Assembly (NCBI GenBank): GCA_051748565.1
Contig: JBNJHN010000005.1
Coordinates: forward strand, 1-61,765
Length of the DNA: 61,765 nucleotides
Direction: 5' to 3'
DNA from: SKPH01 sp051748565
GTDB taxonomy: Bacteria; Bacillota; Dethiobacteria; DTU022
The notes beneath the pieces are model-generated. The model was given only the letters and a program-made list of their open reading frames with translations, did not search any database and was not told where the DNA came from. Positions 8,045 through 16,981 of this stretch are shown here, piece by piece. The translations under genes and the position numbers were made by a program. Positions within the stretch are counted from its first letter, which is position 1; each line of letters begins with the position of its first letter.

Positions 8045-9334
8045 TTGCAGGCAGATTACTCATATAATTATTTGCCAAACGGAATCAGGCTTATTTTTAT
8101 GCCTACGGTTAAGTTTAAAACAATCTCAATGGGGGTTTTTTTACACCAGGAGCTTAAACCCGACATGGCGGCGTTAAATGCTCTGCTGCCGTCTGTTCTC
8201 GAGCAGGGGAGCCGTTTATATCCCGATTACCTGACCTTGCAAAGAGAGCTTGAAAAACTTTATGGAGCCGATATCGCCACAGATATAATAAAAAGCGGTG
8301 AAAGGCACATCCTTGCTTTTACCCTGGAAACAGCCCATGATAAATATTTAGGTGAAGACGGCAAGCTTTTGCAGAAGGGCATGTCTCTTCTTGGATCTGT
8401 GCTTGGAGATCCTCTTGTTATTGACGACGCTTTCAGACAGGATTATGTAAAACAGGAGAAGAGTCAGCTAATAAAAGACATTAAGGCTATGCTTAATGAC
8501 AAGGTTTCATACGCTATGGAGCGCTGTCTGGCCTTAATGTGTGCCGATGAAAATTTTGGTATCTATAAGCTTGGAAAGATAGAGGATTATGGAAAAATTG
8601 ATGCAGCAGGGCTTTACCGCCACTACAGCGATCTCTTAACCCACAGTCCAATCGATCTTTATGTTATCGGTGATCTTGATCAAAAGCAGGTTTTGGAAGC
8701 GGCGGCGGAGATTTTCAGTTTTTCTCGCAACAGGGAGTATTATCCCCTGCCTGAAACTGAGATAATGCGCCCGGTGGGAGAAGTTAAATATGTTGAGGAG
8801 GATATGACGGTCAACCAGGCCAAAATGGTTCTCGGTTTTCGCACTTATACCGGGTACAGGGATGTGCTGTACTGCCCACTTATGGTTTACAGCGGTGTTT
8901 TAGGCGGCTTCCCTCATTCCAAGCTTTTCATGAATGTCAGGGAAGAAGCAGGGCTGGCCTACTATATCAACTCCCGCCTTGAAAAGCATAAAGGATTGAT
9001 GGTTATTTCAGCAGGGATTAACTATGCTGATCTGCAGAAAGCCAGGGAGATAATTGATCGCCAGCTGGAAGATATGGCCTCGGGAGCGATTACTGACGCA
9101 GAGCTTGATAATACAAAACAGGCCTTGACTAATCAGCTGCTTTCCAGGCAGGATAGCCCCAGCCAGATGATTTCTTTTCACCTGGAAGGCTCAGTGGCTG
9201 GTAAAGCATATGGTGTTCAAGAACTGACTGATGGAATTGAAGCGGTTGACCGGAAAGATATAATGGCGGTGGCCGAACGGATAAAACTAGATACTGTATA
9301 CCTCCTGCGGCCCCGGGAAGGAGGCAGTAAATAA
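8045..9334 (+). CDS. ymfF: M16-family peptidase-like protein YmfF, catalytically silent partner
   Basis: 429 residues from a TTG seven bases after GGAGGAGG; another TTG two codons earlier is too close to that site. It has the M16 (pitrilysin/insulinase-like) fold but the HxxEH zinc motif is absent where expected (LPSVLEQGSR), so it should be inactive by itself, like the beta subunit of paired M16 proteases. In Bacillus subtilis the ymfF-ymfH pair is linked to 5-aminopentanol modification of elongation factor P. The active partner starts one base after this gene ends. Family is secure; the EF-P role is by homology. Confidence 0.85.
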   Translation: MQADYSYNYLPNGIRLIFMPTVKFKTISMGVFLHQELKPDMAALNALLPSVLEQGSRLYPDYLTLQRELEKLYGADIATDIIKSGERHILAFTLETAHDKYLGEDGKLLQKGMSLLGSVLGDPLVIDDAFRQDYVKQEKSQLIKDIKAMLNDKVSYAMERCLALMCADENFGIYKLGKIEDYGKIDAAGLYRHYSDLLTHSPIDLYVIGDLDQKQVLEAAAEIFSFSRNREYYPLPETEIMRPVGEVKYVEEDMTVNQAKMVLGFRTYTGYRDVLYCPLMVYSGVLGGFPHSKLFMNVREEAGLAYYINSRLEKHKGLMVISAGINYADLQKAREIIDRQLEDMASGAITDAELDNTKQALTNQLLSRQDSPSQMISFHLEGSVAGKAYGVQELTDGIEAVDRKDIMAVAERIKLDTVYLLRPREGGSK

Positions 9335-9335
9335 T

Positions 9336-10643
9336 ATGCTGGACAACTGCAGATTAATCGAAAACCGTGAATTGCATGAGACCCTTTACCATTACCGTGT
9401 TCACCCGGGAATGGATGTTTATGTTTTGCCCAGGCCGGGATACCAGAAAAAATACGCAATTTTCTCGACCCGGTTTGGTTCAATTGACAACCAATTCCGT
9501 GTAGAGCCGGAGCAGGAAATAACAGTTTTGCCTGACGGGGTGGCGCACTTCCTTGAACATAAACTTTTTGAAGATGAGCGAGGCAATGTCTTTGATCGGT
9601 TTGCCTCTCTGGGTGCTTCTGCCAATGCCTTTACATCTTTTACACAGACATCATACCTTTTTTCGTGTATCGCTAATTTTGAGAAGAGCCTTCAGGAGCT
9701 GCTTGACTTTGTGCAGGAACCCTATTTTACTGAACAAACTGTGGGAAAAGAGCAGGGAATCATCGGCCAGGAGATCAAGATGTATGAAGACCACCCCCAC
9801 TGGCAGGTTTTCTTTAACCTTTTGGCCGGACTTTACCGGGAGCACCCGGTACGTAAAGATATTGCCGGTACAATTGATAGTATTGCCCAAATCTCTCCTG
9901 ATCTGCTCTATCGCTGTTACAATACTTTTTACCACCCAAGCAACATGGCTCTCTTCGTAACAGGCGATCTTAATCCGGACCAAATTGGGCAGCAGGTGGA
10001 GACTAACCTTGCGGCGCGTGATTATAAACCAATGGGAACTATTATACGTCACTACCCTCATGAACCTGCAGAAATTAAACAGGAGCGTACGGTTCAGGAA
10101 TTAGTTGTTTCCGAACCGATTATATTTCTCGGTTTTAAAGATATGGTTGTGGAGAAACTGCAGGAGAGAGAGTTGATGCGCCGTGAGATTCTAATGGAAC
10201 TTCTGCTTGATACCCTGTTTGGCACAAGTGAAGCGCTCTATAATGAGCTTTACAAAGACGATTTAATTGACGAAAACTTCGGTGCGGAATATACGGCTGA
10301 AACTAATTATGGCTATGTAATGATTGGCGGAGAAACGAAAGATCCCGATCGGCTCTATGAACGGATTATGGATGCCATCTCGAAAATAAAAAGAGAAGGA
10401 GTCAGTGCCGAGCAGTTTGAAAGGCACCGTCGCAAACTTTTAGGCGGTTATATCAGGCGCTTCAATTCGCTTGAATTTATTGCCAATAATTTTCTTGCTT
10501 ACCGTTTTCGGGGCACAGATCTTTTTCAATTGCCGTCTATCTTACATGAAGTCAGGCGAGAAGAGGCCCTGGCCCTGGTTGAAGAAAATTTGGATCCTGC
10601 CCGCCATGCTGTTTCGCTAATTATACCGCCGGAAGAAGAGTAA
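9336..10643 (+). CDS. ymfH: M16-family zinc peptidase YmfH
   Basis: 435 residues. It carries the inverted zinc-binding motif HFLEH (His71, Glu74, His75), with the downstream acidic stretch QEIKMYED that supplies the third metal ligand in this family. It is therefore the active half of the pair with the preceding inactive paralogue. There is no signal peptide, so it is cytosolic. The start is placed at the ATG nine bases after GAAGGAGG. Its natural substrate is not known from the sequence; relatives are associated with EF-P modification. Confidence 0.87.
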   Translation: MLDNCRLIENRELHETLYHYRVHPGMDVYVLPRPGYQKKYAIFSTRFGSIDNQFRVEPEQEITVLPDGVAHFLEHKLFEDERGNVFDRFASLGASANAFTSFTQTSYLFSCIANFEKSLQELLDFVQEPYFTEQTVGKEQGIIGQEIKMYEDHPHWQVFFNLLAGLYREHPVRKDIAGTIDSIAQISPDLLYRCYNTFYHPSNMALFVTGDLNPDQIGQQVETNLAARDYKPMGTIIRHYPHEPAEIKQERTVQELVVSEPIIFLGFKDMVVEKLQERELMRREILMELLLDTLFGTSEALYNELYKDDLIDENFGAEYTAETNYGYVMIGGETKDPDRLYERIMDAISKIKREGVSAEQFERHRRKLLGGYIRRFNSLEFIANNFLAYRFRGTDLFQLPSILHEVRREEALALVEENLDPARHAVSLIIPPEEE

Positions 10644-10713
10644 CTTGATAAAATTTAGCACATTCTAATCCACTGATTACTGGTTTAAGTCATCGAAAAA
10701 ATAATTAAGCGAA

Positions 10714-10742
10714 AAAAGGGGCTGATATTTATGGCTCCTTTT
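10714..10742 (+). terminator. Weak hairpin terminator after ymfFH
   Basis: AAAAGGGGC pairs with GCTCCTTTT (one G-U) across an 11-base loop. The T-run is built into the stem, followed by AGTTTTCC. It lies about 70 bases past the ymfH stop in a 255-base gap in which no other gene is seen. Confidence 0.4.
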
Positions 10743-10898
10743 AGTTTTCCGGGTGAATCTGTTATCATGCCTCCTAAGTATTTTAAAAGTATAGTTCTGC
10801 ATTGAATCAGCAGGTGATATAGATTTTTTGTCGAATGAAGTAAAGAGTATATATTTAAAACCACAGGTATAAGAACCAAACCAAAAGGAGGGAACATT

Positions 10899-11993
10899 TT
10901 GAAAACGACCTTAAGTGTAATTAAGGCGGACATTGGAAGTATTGCCGGCCATATAAAACCGAGCCGGGCTTTAATTGAATCTGTCAGAGAATGTATTTCC
11001 CGCCAGGTTGGCAAGCTTATAACCGACTTCTATATTGGCAGCACGGGTGACGATGTGGCCATTCTATTTTGTCATCGAAATGGGTTGGGCTATAGTGAAC
11101 TTCATCAGCTGGCCTGGGATGCATTTATGTGCGGAACGGAAAAAGCTAAAGAACAGGGTCTTTATGGAGCCGGGCAGGATCTGTTGGCTGATGCTTTTTC
11201 CGGAAATGTTAAGGGTCTCGGTCCGGCTGTAGCAGAAATGGAATTTGAGGAGCGTATAGCGGAACCTTTTTTGCTTTTTACAGCGGATAAAACTGATCCG
11301 GGCGCATATAACCTGCCTCTTTATTTAGGCTTTGCTGATCCGATGCATTGCTCGGGATTAATCCTTTCGCCCAAGATCGGACAGGGTTTTAAATATGTTA
11401 TTTTTGATGTTGCCTGCACCGAAGAAGATCGACTCATTGAACTCAACACCCCCGAGGATAGTTATGACCTTGCTGCGCTGTTAAGAGATAACGAGAGGTT
11501 TGTAGTTTCCGCCATTTATTCAAGGGCTACAGGCGCACAGGCGGCAGTCGCCAGCACTACCCGCCTGCATAATATTGCCGGAAAATATACCGGGAAAGAT
11601 GATCCGGTGCTCCTGGTTCGCTGCCAGGGAGATTTTCCGGCCACCGGTGAGATTCTGTCACCCTATTCTATCGGTCATTTTGTAGCCGGTTTTATGCGGG
11701 GCAGTCATACCGGACCGTTAATGCCTGTCAAGATGGGCAGTTCCATATCATATTTCGATGGTCCACCGGTGGTAAGCGCAGTTGGTTTTTGTGTTCACGA
11801 CGGCAAATTGACCGAGCCTGTAGACTGTTTTGATCATCCCTGCTGGGATTATATCAGGGATAAAGTATCACGCAAGGCTCTCGATATGAGAGAACAGGGC
11901 TTTTCAGGTCCGGCAATGCTCCATTACTCCGAGCTCGAATACGGTGGTATTGTAAGTATCATGGAAAAACTGGAGAAAAAGTTTTCCTGCTGA
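10899..11993 (+). CDS. Bifunctional fructose-1,6-bisphosphate aldolase/phosphatase (type V FBPase)
   Basis: 364 residues from a TTG preceded by AAAGGAGGG. It matches the archaeal-type FBPA/P along its whole length: SVIKADIGSIAGH at the start (Asp11, His18), GDD at 50-52, the ADKTDPGAYNLP block at about 129-140, GKYTGKDDP with Tyr230 and Schiff-base Lys233, and Tyr348 near the end. The enzyme condenses triose phosphates and then dephosphorylates FBP, making gluconeogenesis effectively one-way; it needs Mg2+ and works in the cytosol. It is common in archaea and some deep-branching or thermophilic bacteria. This suggests a lifestyle building sugars from C1 or C2 compounds. Confidence 0.93.
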   Translation: MKTTLSVIKADIGSIAGHIKPSRALIESVRECISRQVGKLITDFYIGSTGDDVAILFCHRNGLGYSELHQLAWDAFMCGTEKAKEQGLYGAGQDLLADAFSGNVKGLGPAVAEMEFEERIAEPFLLFTADKTDPGAYNLPLYLGFADPMHCSGLILSPKIGQGFKYVIFDVACTEEDRLIELNTPEDSYDLAALLRDNERFVVSAIYSRATGAQAAVASTTRLHNIAGKYTGKDDPVLLVRCQGDFPATGEILSPYSIGHFVAGFMRGSHTGPLMPVKMGSSISYFDGPPVVSAVGFCVHDGKLTEPVDCFDHPCWDYIRDKVSRKALDMREQGFSGPAMLHYSELEYGGIVSIMEKLEKKFSC

Positions 11994-12076
11994 TATATGT
12001 CTTCTTTAACTAAACTTTTTCAGAACCGGCTCCCAGAGAACCTGCCGGACGATTAATCAGTTTCGGTTGTTTGGTG

Positions 12077-12105
12077 TTGATTTTTTTCAGTGGTCAGGTT
12101 AAAAT
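12077..12105 (+). promoter_or_regulatory. sigma-A promoter for the aminotransferase/reductase fusion
   Basis: TTGATT (12077-12082), a 17-base spacer and TAAAAT (12100-12105). The predicted start of transcription, near 12112, falls at the edge of two palindromes described separately. Confidence 0.65.
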
Positions 12106-12115
12106 AGAGCTATTG

Positions 12116-12137
12116 ATGTGCACATTTATGTGCACAT
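12116..12137. promoter_or_regulatory. Tandem palindromic operator-like sites
   Basis: ATGTGCACAT is a perfect 10-base palindrome present twice, at 12116-12125 and 12128-12137, centres 12 bases apart, close to one helical turn. The pair covers the predicted +1 region and ends 20 bases before the start codon. This layout fits a dimeric repressor binding cooperatively, but which protein binds is unknown. The TetR gene in this window does not carry the same motif in front of it. Confidence 0.5.
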
Positions 12138-12156
12138 AGCAACAGGAGGCCTGACC

Positions 12157-14787
12157 ATGAACAATTTTACTAGGTACGTAAATCCACACCTGGGTGAGAT
12201 GCTTGAGAACATCAAACTTGATCAAAAGTATGTACGCGGTGAAGGTTGTCATCTATATGACGATCAGGGCAACCGTTATCTTGATTGCATCGCCGCTTAC
12301 GGCGCCCTTCCTTTTGGACATAATCCAGAACCAATCTGGAAAGCTATCAATGACTACCGCGATTCCGGAGAACCTGGTTTCATTCAGCCTTCTGCCCTTG
12401 ATGCGGCCGGGGAGCTGGCCCGCCGACTTATCGAAATTGCGCCGGAAGGTCTTGAATATGTAACTTTTACCAACAGCGGTGCCGAAGCAGTTGAAGCGGC
12501 GATCAAACTCTGTCGATCCGCCACCGGACGGCCGGGTATACTCGCAACCGAAAATAGTTTTCATGGAAAAACTTTAGGTGCTCTTTCGGCAACCGGCAAT
12601 TCTGCCTATCAGGCGCCCTTTAATGCGCCGGCCGGGGATTTTAATCATATTCCGTTTGGTAATGTTGAAGCCCTGAAAGTTGCACTAATTGAAAAGACCG
12701 GCTATTACGCTGCTTTTATCGTCGAACCAATCCAGGGAGAAGGCGGCATTGTAGAACCGGAGGATGGTTATCTTGCTGAGATAAAAAAGATTTGTAATGA
12801 ACATGGGGTACTGCTTGTATTTGATGAAGTTCAGACCGGCCTTGGTAGAACGGGTGCACTTTTTGCCTGCGAGAAGGAGGGTATTTCTCCCGATGTAATG
12901 GTCCTGGCTAAAGCCCTGGGCGGAGGAATCATGCCTGTCGGCGCCTGCCTGAGCACCGAAAAAGCATATACCGAAGATTTTGGGTTAAAACATTCATCCA
13001 CCTTTGCCGGGAATTCCCTTGCCTGCCGGGTTGGCCTGCAGGTGATCGAAGAGCTTACTGCCGGTAACAGGTCTTTACTTAAAGAAGTTCAGGCTAAAGG
13101 TAAGCTGCTTAAGGAAGGTCTTCTCAAACTAAAAGACAAATATCCCCGGCTGATCAAAAAGATCCGCGGCCGGGGATTGATGCTTGGTATCGAGTTCTAT
13201 ATGGACCGTGAACATTTTTCGGGAAGCCTGCTGGGTGTGATGGCTGAACAGGAACTGCTGACCCCGGCAATTTCTTCATATCTTCTGAATGTGGAAAAAA
13301 TCCGTGTGGCTCCTACCTTAAATGGAAATGCAGTTATCCGGATTGAGCCTCCCCTTGTAATAAGTGATGAACAATGTTTCCAGGCCCTGAACGGGCTTGA
13401 TGCAATGCTTGGGGTTCTCAGCGAAGGCAGTACAGCGCGTTTTCTTTCCTACCTGGTAAGATCCGAACCAGGAGGTAATTTTCCGCAGTTTGTACCTTAC
13501 CCGGCTGAAGCAATACGGCCGGGCAATACACCGGAAGAGGGCCGCTTTGCCTTTCTGATTCACGCTCTCGATCTGCAAAGTTATCATCAGTTTGACAATA
13601 GTCTGCTTGCCTTCAGCGAAGAAGAGTTGGCTGAATTAACCGGCAGGTTTGGTGATATGATAGAACCGTTTGTCGCCGGTCGAACCAGGATAAATTCAGC
13701 TGCAGGTAAAACTGCATACGGTGAATTTATCGGCCTGCCCCGCACTACGGAAGAATTTTTGCAAATGCCGCGCAGCCAGGCCTTAAGTGAACTTAAATCA
13801 GCAGTGGCCATCGCCCGGGAACGCGGAGCCAAAATAGTTGGTCTCGGTGCTTTCACCGCTGTAGCTTCTATGGGCGGGCTTTATCTGAAAAATGAGGGAG
13901 TGCCAATTACAACCGGTAACAGTTATACCGTGGTTTCAGCAGTTGATGCCGTTAATACCGCTACCGACAGGCTGTATATTGACCGATCAGAGATTACGGC
14001 AGCTATCGTCGGAGCAGCCGGATCAATCGGCAGAGGCATTTCGTTGCTGCTGTCCGAAACCGTTCCCCGCCTGATCCTGATCGGCAACCCGAATAATCAA
14101 ACCTCCAGTGACAGACTTCAGCTTGTAGCAGCCGAAATTTACCGTTATCAATCTGCATTGCTGCGGCAGGGCCGAACCCTGAAACCTGGCAGCATGGGCC
14201 ACCTGTTATCCGATTGCCCCGAATTGCCCGGCCCTGAAGCCCCGATGGATGCTTTTGAAAATTTTGTCGAAGGGGAAGGGAAGCGCAGGGGCTTGATCGA
14301 GTTTTCTACTGATATTGATGCCGTCCTGGCCAGGGCCGATGTTGTGATCAGCGCAACAAGTGCAACAGAAAAAGTTATTCATGCCGGTAACCTGAAGACA
14401 GGCGCGATCGTCTGCGATATATCCCGGCCTGCCAATGTGAGCGAAGAAGTCGATCAGGCCCGTCCCGATGTTCTGGTTATTGATGGTGGGGTTGTCGAAG
14501 TGCCGGGCCAACCCTCGCTCGGCTGGGACTTCGGTTTTGAAAAAGGTCTGGCCTATGCCTGTATGGCCGAAACGATGATGCTGGCCCTTGAACAGCGCTA
14601 CAAACATTACAGTTTAGGTTCTTCGGGAGTCAACCTCGAAACAATTTTGCAGACCAGATACTGGGCAGTCGAGCATGGTTTTAAGCTGGCCAACTTCCGC
14701 AGTTTCAACCGCCCGCTAAGCGAAGAAAGCTGGCACAGACTGCTTAAAACCCGCAGCGAACTGGCCGCGGCTTATAAACTGTGTTAA
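12157..14787 (+). CDS. Fused class III aminotransferase and acyl-ACP-reductase-like protein
   Basis: 876 residues. The start is the ATG eight bases after AGGAGG; an in-frame ATG at 12118 lies inside the palindromes and has no ribosome site. Residues 1-425 are a PLP class III aminotransferase: TNSGAE at 105-110, FDEVQTG at 222-228, PLP lysine Lys252 in AKALGGG. Residues about 465-850 resemble cyanobacterial acyl-ACP reductase (AAR): LGAFTAV near 563, TTGNSYT near 585, Rossmann GAAGSIGRG at 619-627, GGVVE at 777-781, and YACMAET with Cys802 where AAR has its acyl-carrying Cys. The natural reading is reduction of an acyl thioester to an aldehyde, then transamination to a primary amine. Domain calls are strong; substrate and direction are inference. 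Confidence 0.85.
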   Translation: MNNFTRYVNPHLGEMLENIKLDQKYVRGEGCHLYDDQGNRYLDCIAAYGALPFGHNPEPIWKAINDYRDSGEPGFIQPSALDAAGELARRLIEIAPEGLEYVTFTNSGAEAVEAAIKLCRSATGRPGILATENSFHGKTLGALSATGNSAYQAPFNAPAGDFNHIPFGNVEALKVALIEKTGYYAAFIVEPIQGEGGIVEPEDGYLAEIKKICNEHGVLLVFDEVQTGLGRTGALFACEKEGISPDVMVLAKALGGGIMPVGACLSTEKAYTEDFGLKHSSTFAGNSLACRVGLQVIEELTAGNRSLLKEVQAKGKLLKEGLLKLKDKYPRLIKKIRGRGLMLGIEFYMDREHFSGSLLGVMAEQELLTPAISSYLLNVEKIRVAPTLNGNAVIRIEPPLVISDEQCFQALNGLDAMLGVLSEGSTARFLSYLVRSEPGGNFPQFVPYPAEAIRPGNTPEEGRFAFLIHALDLQSYHQFDNSLLAFSEEELAELTGRFGDMIEPFVAGRTRINSAAGKTAYGEFIGLPRTTEEFLQMPRSQALSELKSAVAIARERGAKIVGLGAFTAVASMGGLYLKNEGVPITTGNSYTVVSAVDAVNTATDRLYIDRSEITAAIVGAAGSIGRGISLLLSETVPRLILIGNPNNQTSSDRLQLVAAEIYRYQSALLRQGRTLKPGSMGHLLSDCPELPGPEAPMDAFENFVEGEGKRRGLIEFSTDIDAVLARADVVISATSATEKVIHAGNLKTGAIVCDISRPANVSEEVDQARPDVLVIDGGVVEVPGQPSLGWDFGFEKGLAYACMAETMMLALEQRYKHYSLGSSGVNLETILQTRYWAVEHGFKLANFRSFNRPLSEESWHRLLKTRSELAAAYKLC

Positions 14788-14836
14788 AATAGTCAGGTGT
14801 TGACCTGGTGAAATATTTCTGGAAAGGGTGGTCGCA

Positions 14837-16309
14837 GTGGCGCAAAAGGCCGGGCAGGATAAGCCTGCAGATAACAAGGAATTCGTTAAAGAAATTACCC
14901 CCAAGGCGGTAGACTATTCGCAATGGTATATCGATGTAATTCTAAAAACAAAAATGATGGATTATGCCCCGATGAAAGGTTTTATGGCTATCCGGCCTTC
15001 AGGATATGCCCTCTGGGAAAAGATCCAGGAGCAGCTCGATCGACGTTTTAAGGATACTGGCCATCATAATGCATACTTTCCAATCTTTATACCCCAGAGC
15101 CTGCTGCAAAAAGAAGCCGATCATGTCGAAGGGTTTGCCCCTGAACTTGCCTGGGTGACCAAGGGCGGTAACGAGGTTTTAAACGAACCGCTGGCTGTTC
15201 GCCCGACATCTGAAGCCATTATCTGCGATTTTTATTCCCGCTGGGTCCAGTCCTGGCGTGATTTGCCAATCCTGATTAATCAGTGGTGCAACGTCGTCCG
15301 CTGGGAGCGTTCCACCCGTCCCTTCCTGCGTACTTCCGAATTCCTGTGGCAGGAGGGTCATACCTGCCATCGTACTGAAGAAGATGCAGAGGAAGAAACC
15401 CTTAAAATGCTCGAGGTATACCGCGAATTCTTGGAGACCGAAATGGCTATCCCGGCAATCGCCGGGCGTAAAACCGAGCGGGAAAAATTTGCCGGGGCGC
15501 TGCGGACCTATTGCGTTGAAGCTCTTATGACAGATGGGCGGGCCCTGCAGGCCGGTACATCCCATAACCTGGGCCAGCATTTTGCTAAAGTTTTCGATAT
15601 CACTTTCCTGGATCAGGATGACCAATTAAAACATGTCTGGCAGACATCCTGGGGAGTTTCAACCAGGTTAATCGGGGCTTTAATCATGGTTCATGGAGAT
15701 GATCGCGGATTAGTCCTGCCTCCCCGTATGGCTCCGATCCAGGTTGTCATTGTCCCAATTTTAAGCAAAAAAGAAAGGGAGCGCGTTCTGGAATCTGTCC
15801 GTACGTTGGAGGGACAGCTGAAAGGAACCGTCCGCATTAAACTCGACGAACGTGAAGAGTATTCACCCGGTTGGAAGTTTAATGACTGGGAAATGCGGGG
15901 TGTACCGATTCGCATTGAAATGGGGCCCAGGGATCTTGACAAGGGCCAGGTTGTGCTGGTGCGCCGGGATACGGGTGAAAAAGAATTTATTCCCCGTGAT
16001 AAGCTGCCCGAACGTTTACCACAGCTGCTGGAAAAAATTCAGAATGATATGCTTCAGCGGGCACTGAAGTTCCGTGAAAAAAATACCCGCCGTGGTTCAG
16101 ATTACGAAGAATTCAAGAAAATTATGGAGAATGAGCGGGGCTTTTTTCTCGCATCCTGGTGTGGCGACAACTCCTGTGAAGAAAAGATTAAGAATGATAC
16201 GAAGGCTACAATTCGCTGCCTCCCCTTTGACAAGAAAACCGAGGATGAAAAGTGTTTCGCTTGCGGTAGCAAAGCGGCCGAAGCGGCTTACTTTGCCAGG
16301 GCTTATTAA
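14837..16309 (+). CDS. proS: Prolyl-tRNA synthetase, eukaryote/archaeal-like type (ProS type 3)
   Basis: 490 residues from a GTG five bases after GGGTGG; an in-frame GTG nine bases earlier overlaps that site. It lacks the editing insertion of the classical bacterial enzyme and has the shorter archaeal-like layout: motif 1 around FPIFIPQSLL, motif 2 with RWERSTRPFLRTSEFLWQEG, the HTCHRTEEDA block, and motif 3 with GDDRGLVLPP. The C-terminal zinc-binding-like region has CGDNSCEEKI and a late CFACGS. It charges tRNA-Pro. Both ProS types occur in Clostridia. Confidence 0.95.
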   Translation: MAQKAGQDKPADNKEFVKEITPKAVDYSQWYIDVILKTKMMDYAPMKGFMAIRPSGYALWEKIQEQLDRRFKDTGHHNAYFPIFIPQSLLQKEADHVEGFAPELAWVTKGGNEVLNEPLAVRPTSEAIICDFYSRWVQSWRDLPILINQWCNVVRWERSTRPFLRTSEFLWQEGHTCHRTEEDAEEETLKMLEVYREFLETEMAIPAIAGRKTEREKFAGALRTYCVEALMTDGRALQAGTSHNLGQHFAKVFDITFLDQDDQLKHVWQTSWGVSTRLIGALIMVHGDDRGLVLPPRMAPIQVVIVPILSKKERERVLESVRTLEGQLKGTVRIKLDEREEYSPGWKFNDWEMRGVPIRIEMGPRDLDKGQVVLVRRDTGEKEFIPRDKLPERLPQLLEKIQNDMLQRALKFREKNTRRGSDYEEFKKIMENERGFFLASWCGDNSCEEKIKNDTKATIRCLPFDKKTEDEKCFACGSKAAEAAYFARAY

Positions 16310-16373
16310 TTCAGATCAACGCAGAGGGATTATTTAACATGAATACCAGGGGAGACAATCAGAAGGCCGGGGG

Positions 16374-16958
16374 ATGGTTTCAGTAGAGAAAAAAGCGCTT
16401 CGTAAAACAATCATCAGCTTGCGTGATCAACTTTCACCGCAGGATATAACGGATAAAAGCAGCCTGATTGCCGACGGTCTTTACAATCTGAAAGCTTACC
16501 GGGATGCCGGGGCGGTTATGTTTTTCATCACATTCGGCACCGAGGTTGATACCAGGCCAATGGTCGAAGAAACAATTAACCGGGGTAAGCTGGCGCTTGC
16601 TCCGAAAGCCTTACCTGAAAGCCGCGAGCTGATTCCTTCCCGGATTCTCGATTGGGAGCGGGACCTGGTTCCCGGTGCCTATAATATTCCGGAACCGGAT
16701 GAAAACACACTCCGTCCTGTTAAGCCGGAAACCATAGATCTCTTAATCGTACCCGGGGTTGCCTTTGATTTAAAGGGCAACCGCCTCGGTTACGGAGGCG
16801 GTTACTATGACCGGTTTTTTCCCCTTTTAAATAAACAAACTCCCCTGGTTGCACTGGTTTTCGATTTGCAAATTCTCCCTGAATTACCCGTTGATGAATG
16901 GGACCGCAGGGTGGATATTATAATCACTGAAAAAAGAGTAATAAGCTGCAGAAAATGA
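16374..16958 (+). CDS. 5-formyltetrahydrofolate cyclo-ligase
   Basis: 194 residues, normal for the family. It converts 5-formyl-THF to 5,10-methenyl-THF with ATP, salvaging an otherwise inhibitory folate. The C-terminal signature VPGVAFDLKGNRLGYGGGYYD and the basic N-terminal KKALRKTI stretch that binds ATP are clear. The start ATG follows a G-rich stretch (GGCCGGGGG) that overlaps the normal ribosome-site position, so initiation may be weak. It lies 64 bases after proS on the same strand and converges on the tetR gene. Confidence 0.92.
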   Translation: MVSVEKKALRKTIISLRDQLSPQDITDKSSLIADGLYNLKAYRDAGAVMFFITFGTEVDTRPMVEETINRGKLALAPKALPESRELIPSRILDWERDLVPGAYNIPEPDENTLRPVKPETIDLLIVPGVAFDLKGNRLGYGGGYYDRFFPLLNKQTPLVALVFDLQILPELPVDEWDRRVDIIITEKRVISCRK

Positions 16959-16981
16959 ATAAGCTTACTGTTTTATTGTTT

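Noticed and set aside
14823..14840. AGGGTGGTCGCAG before proS, resembling the T-box sequence
   Set aside because: Only half matches the T-box consensus, the gap before proS is 49 bases, too short for a T-box leader, and the stretch works as the ribosome site.
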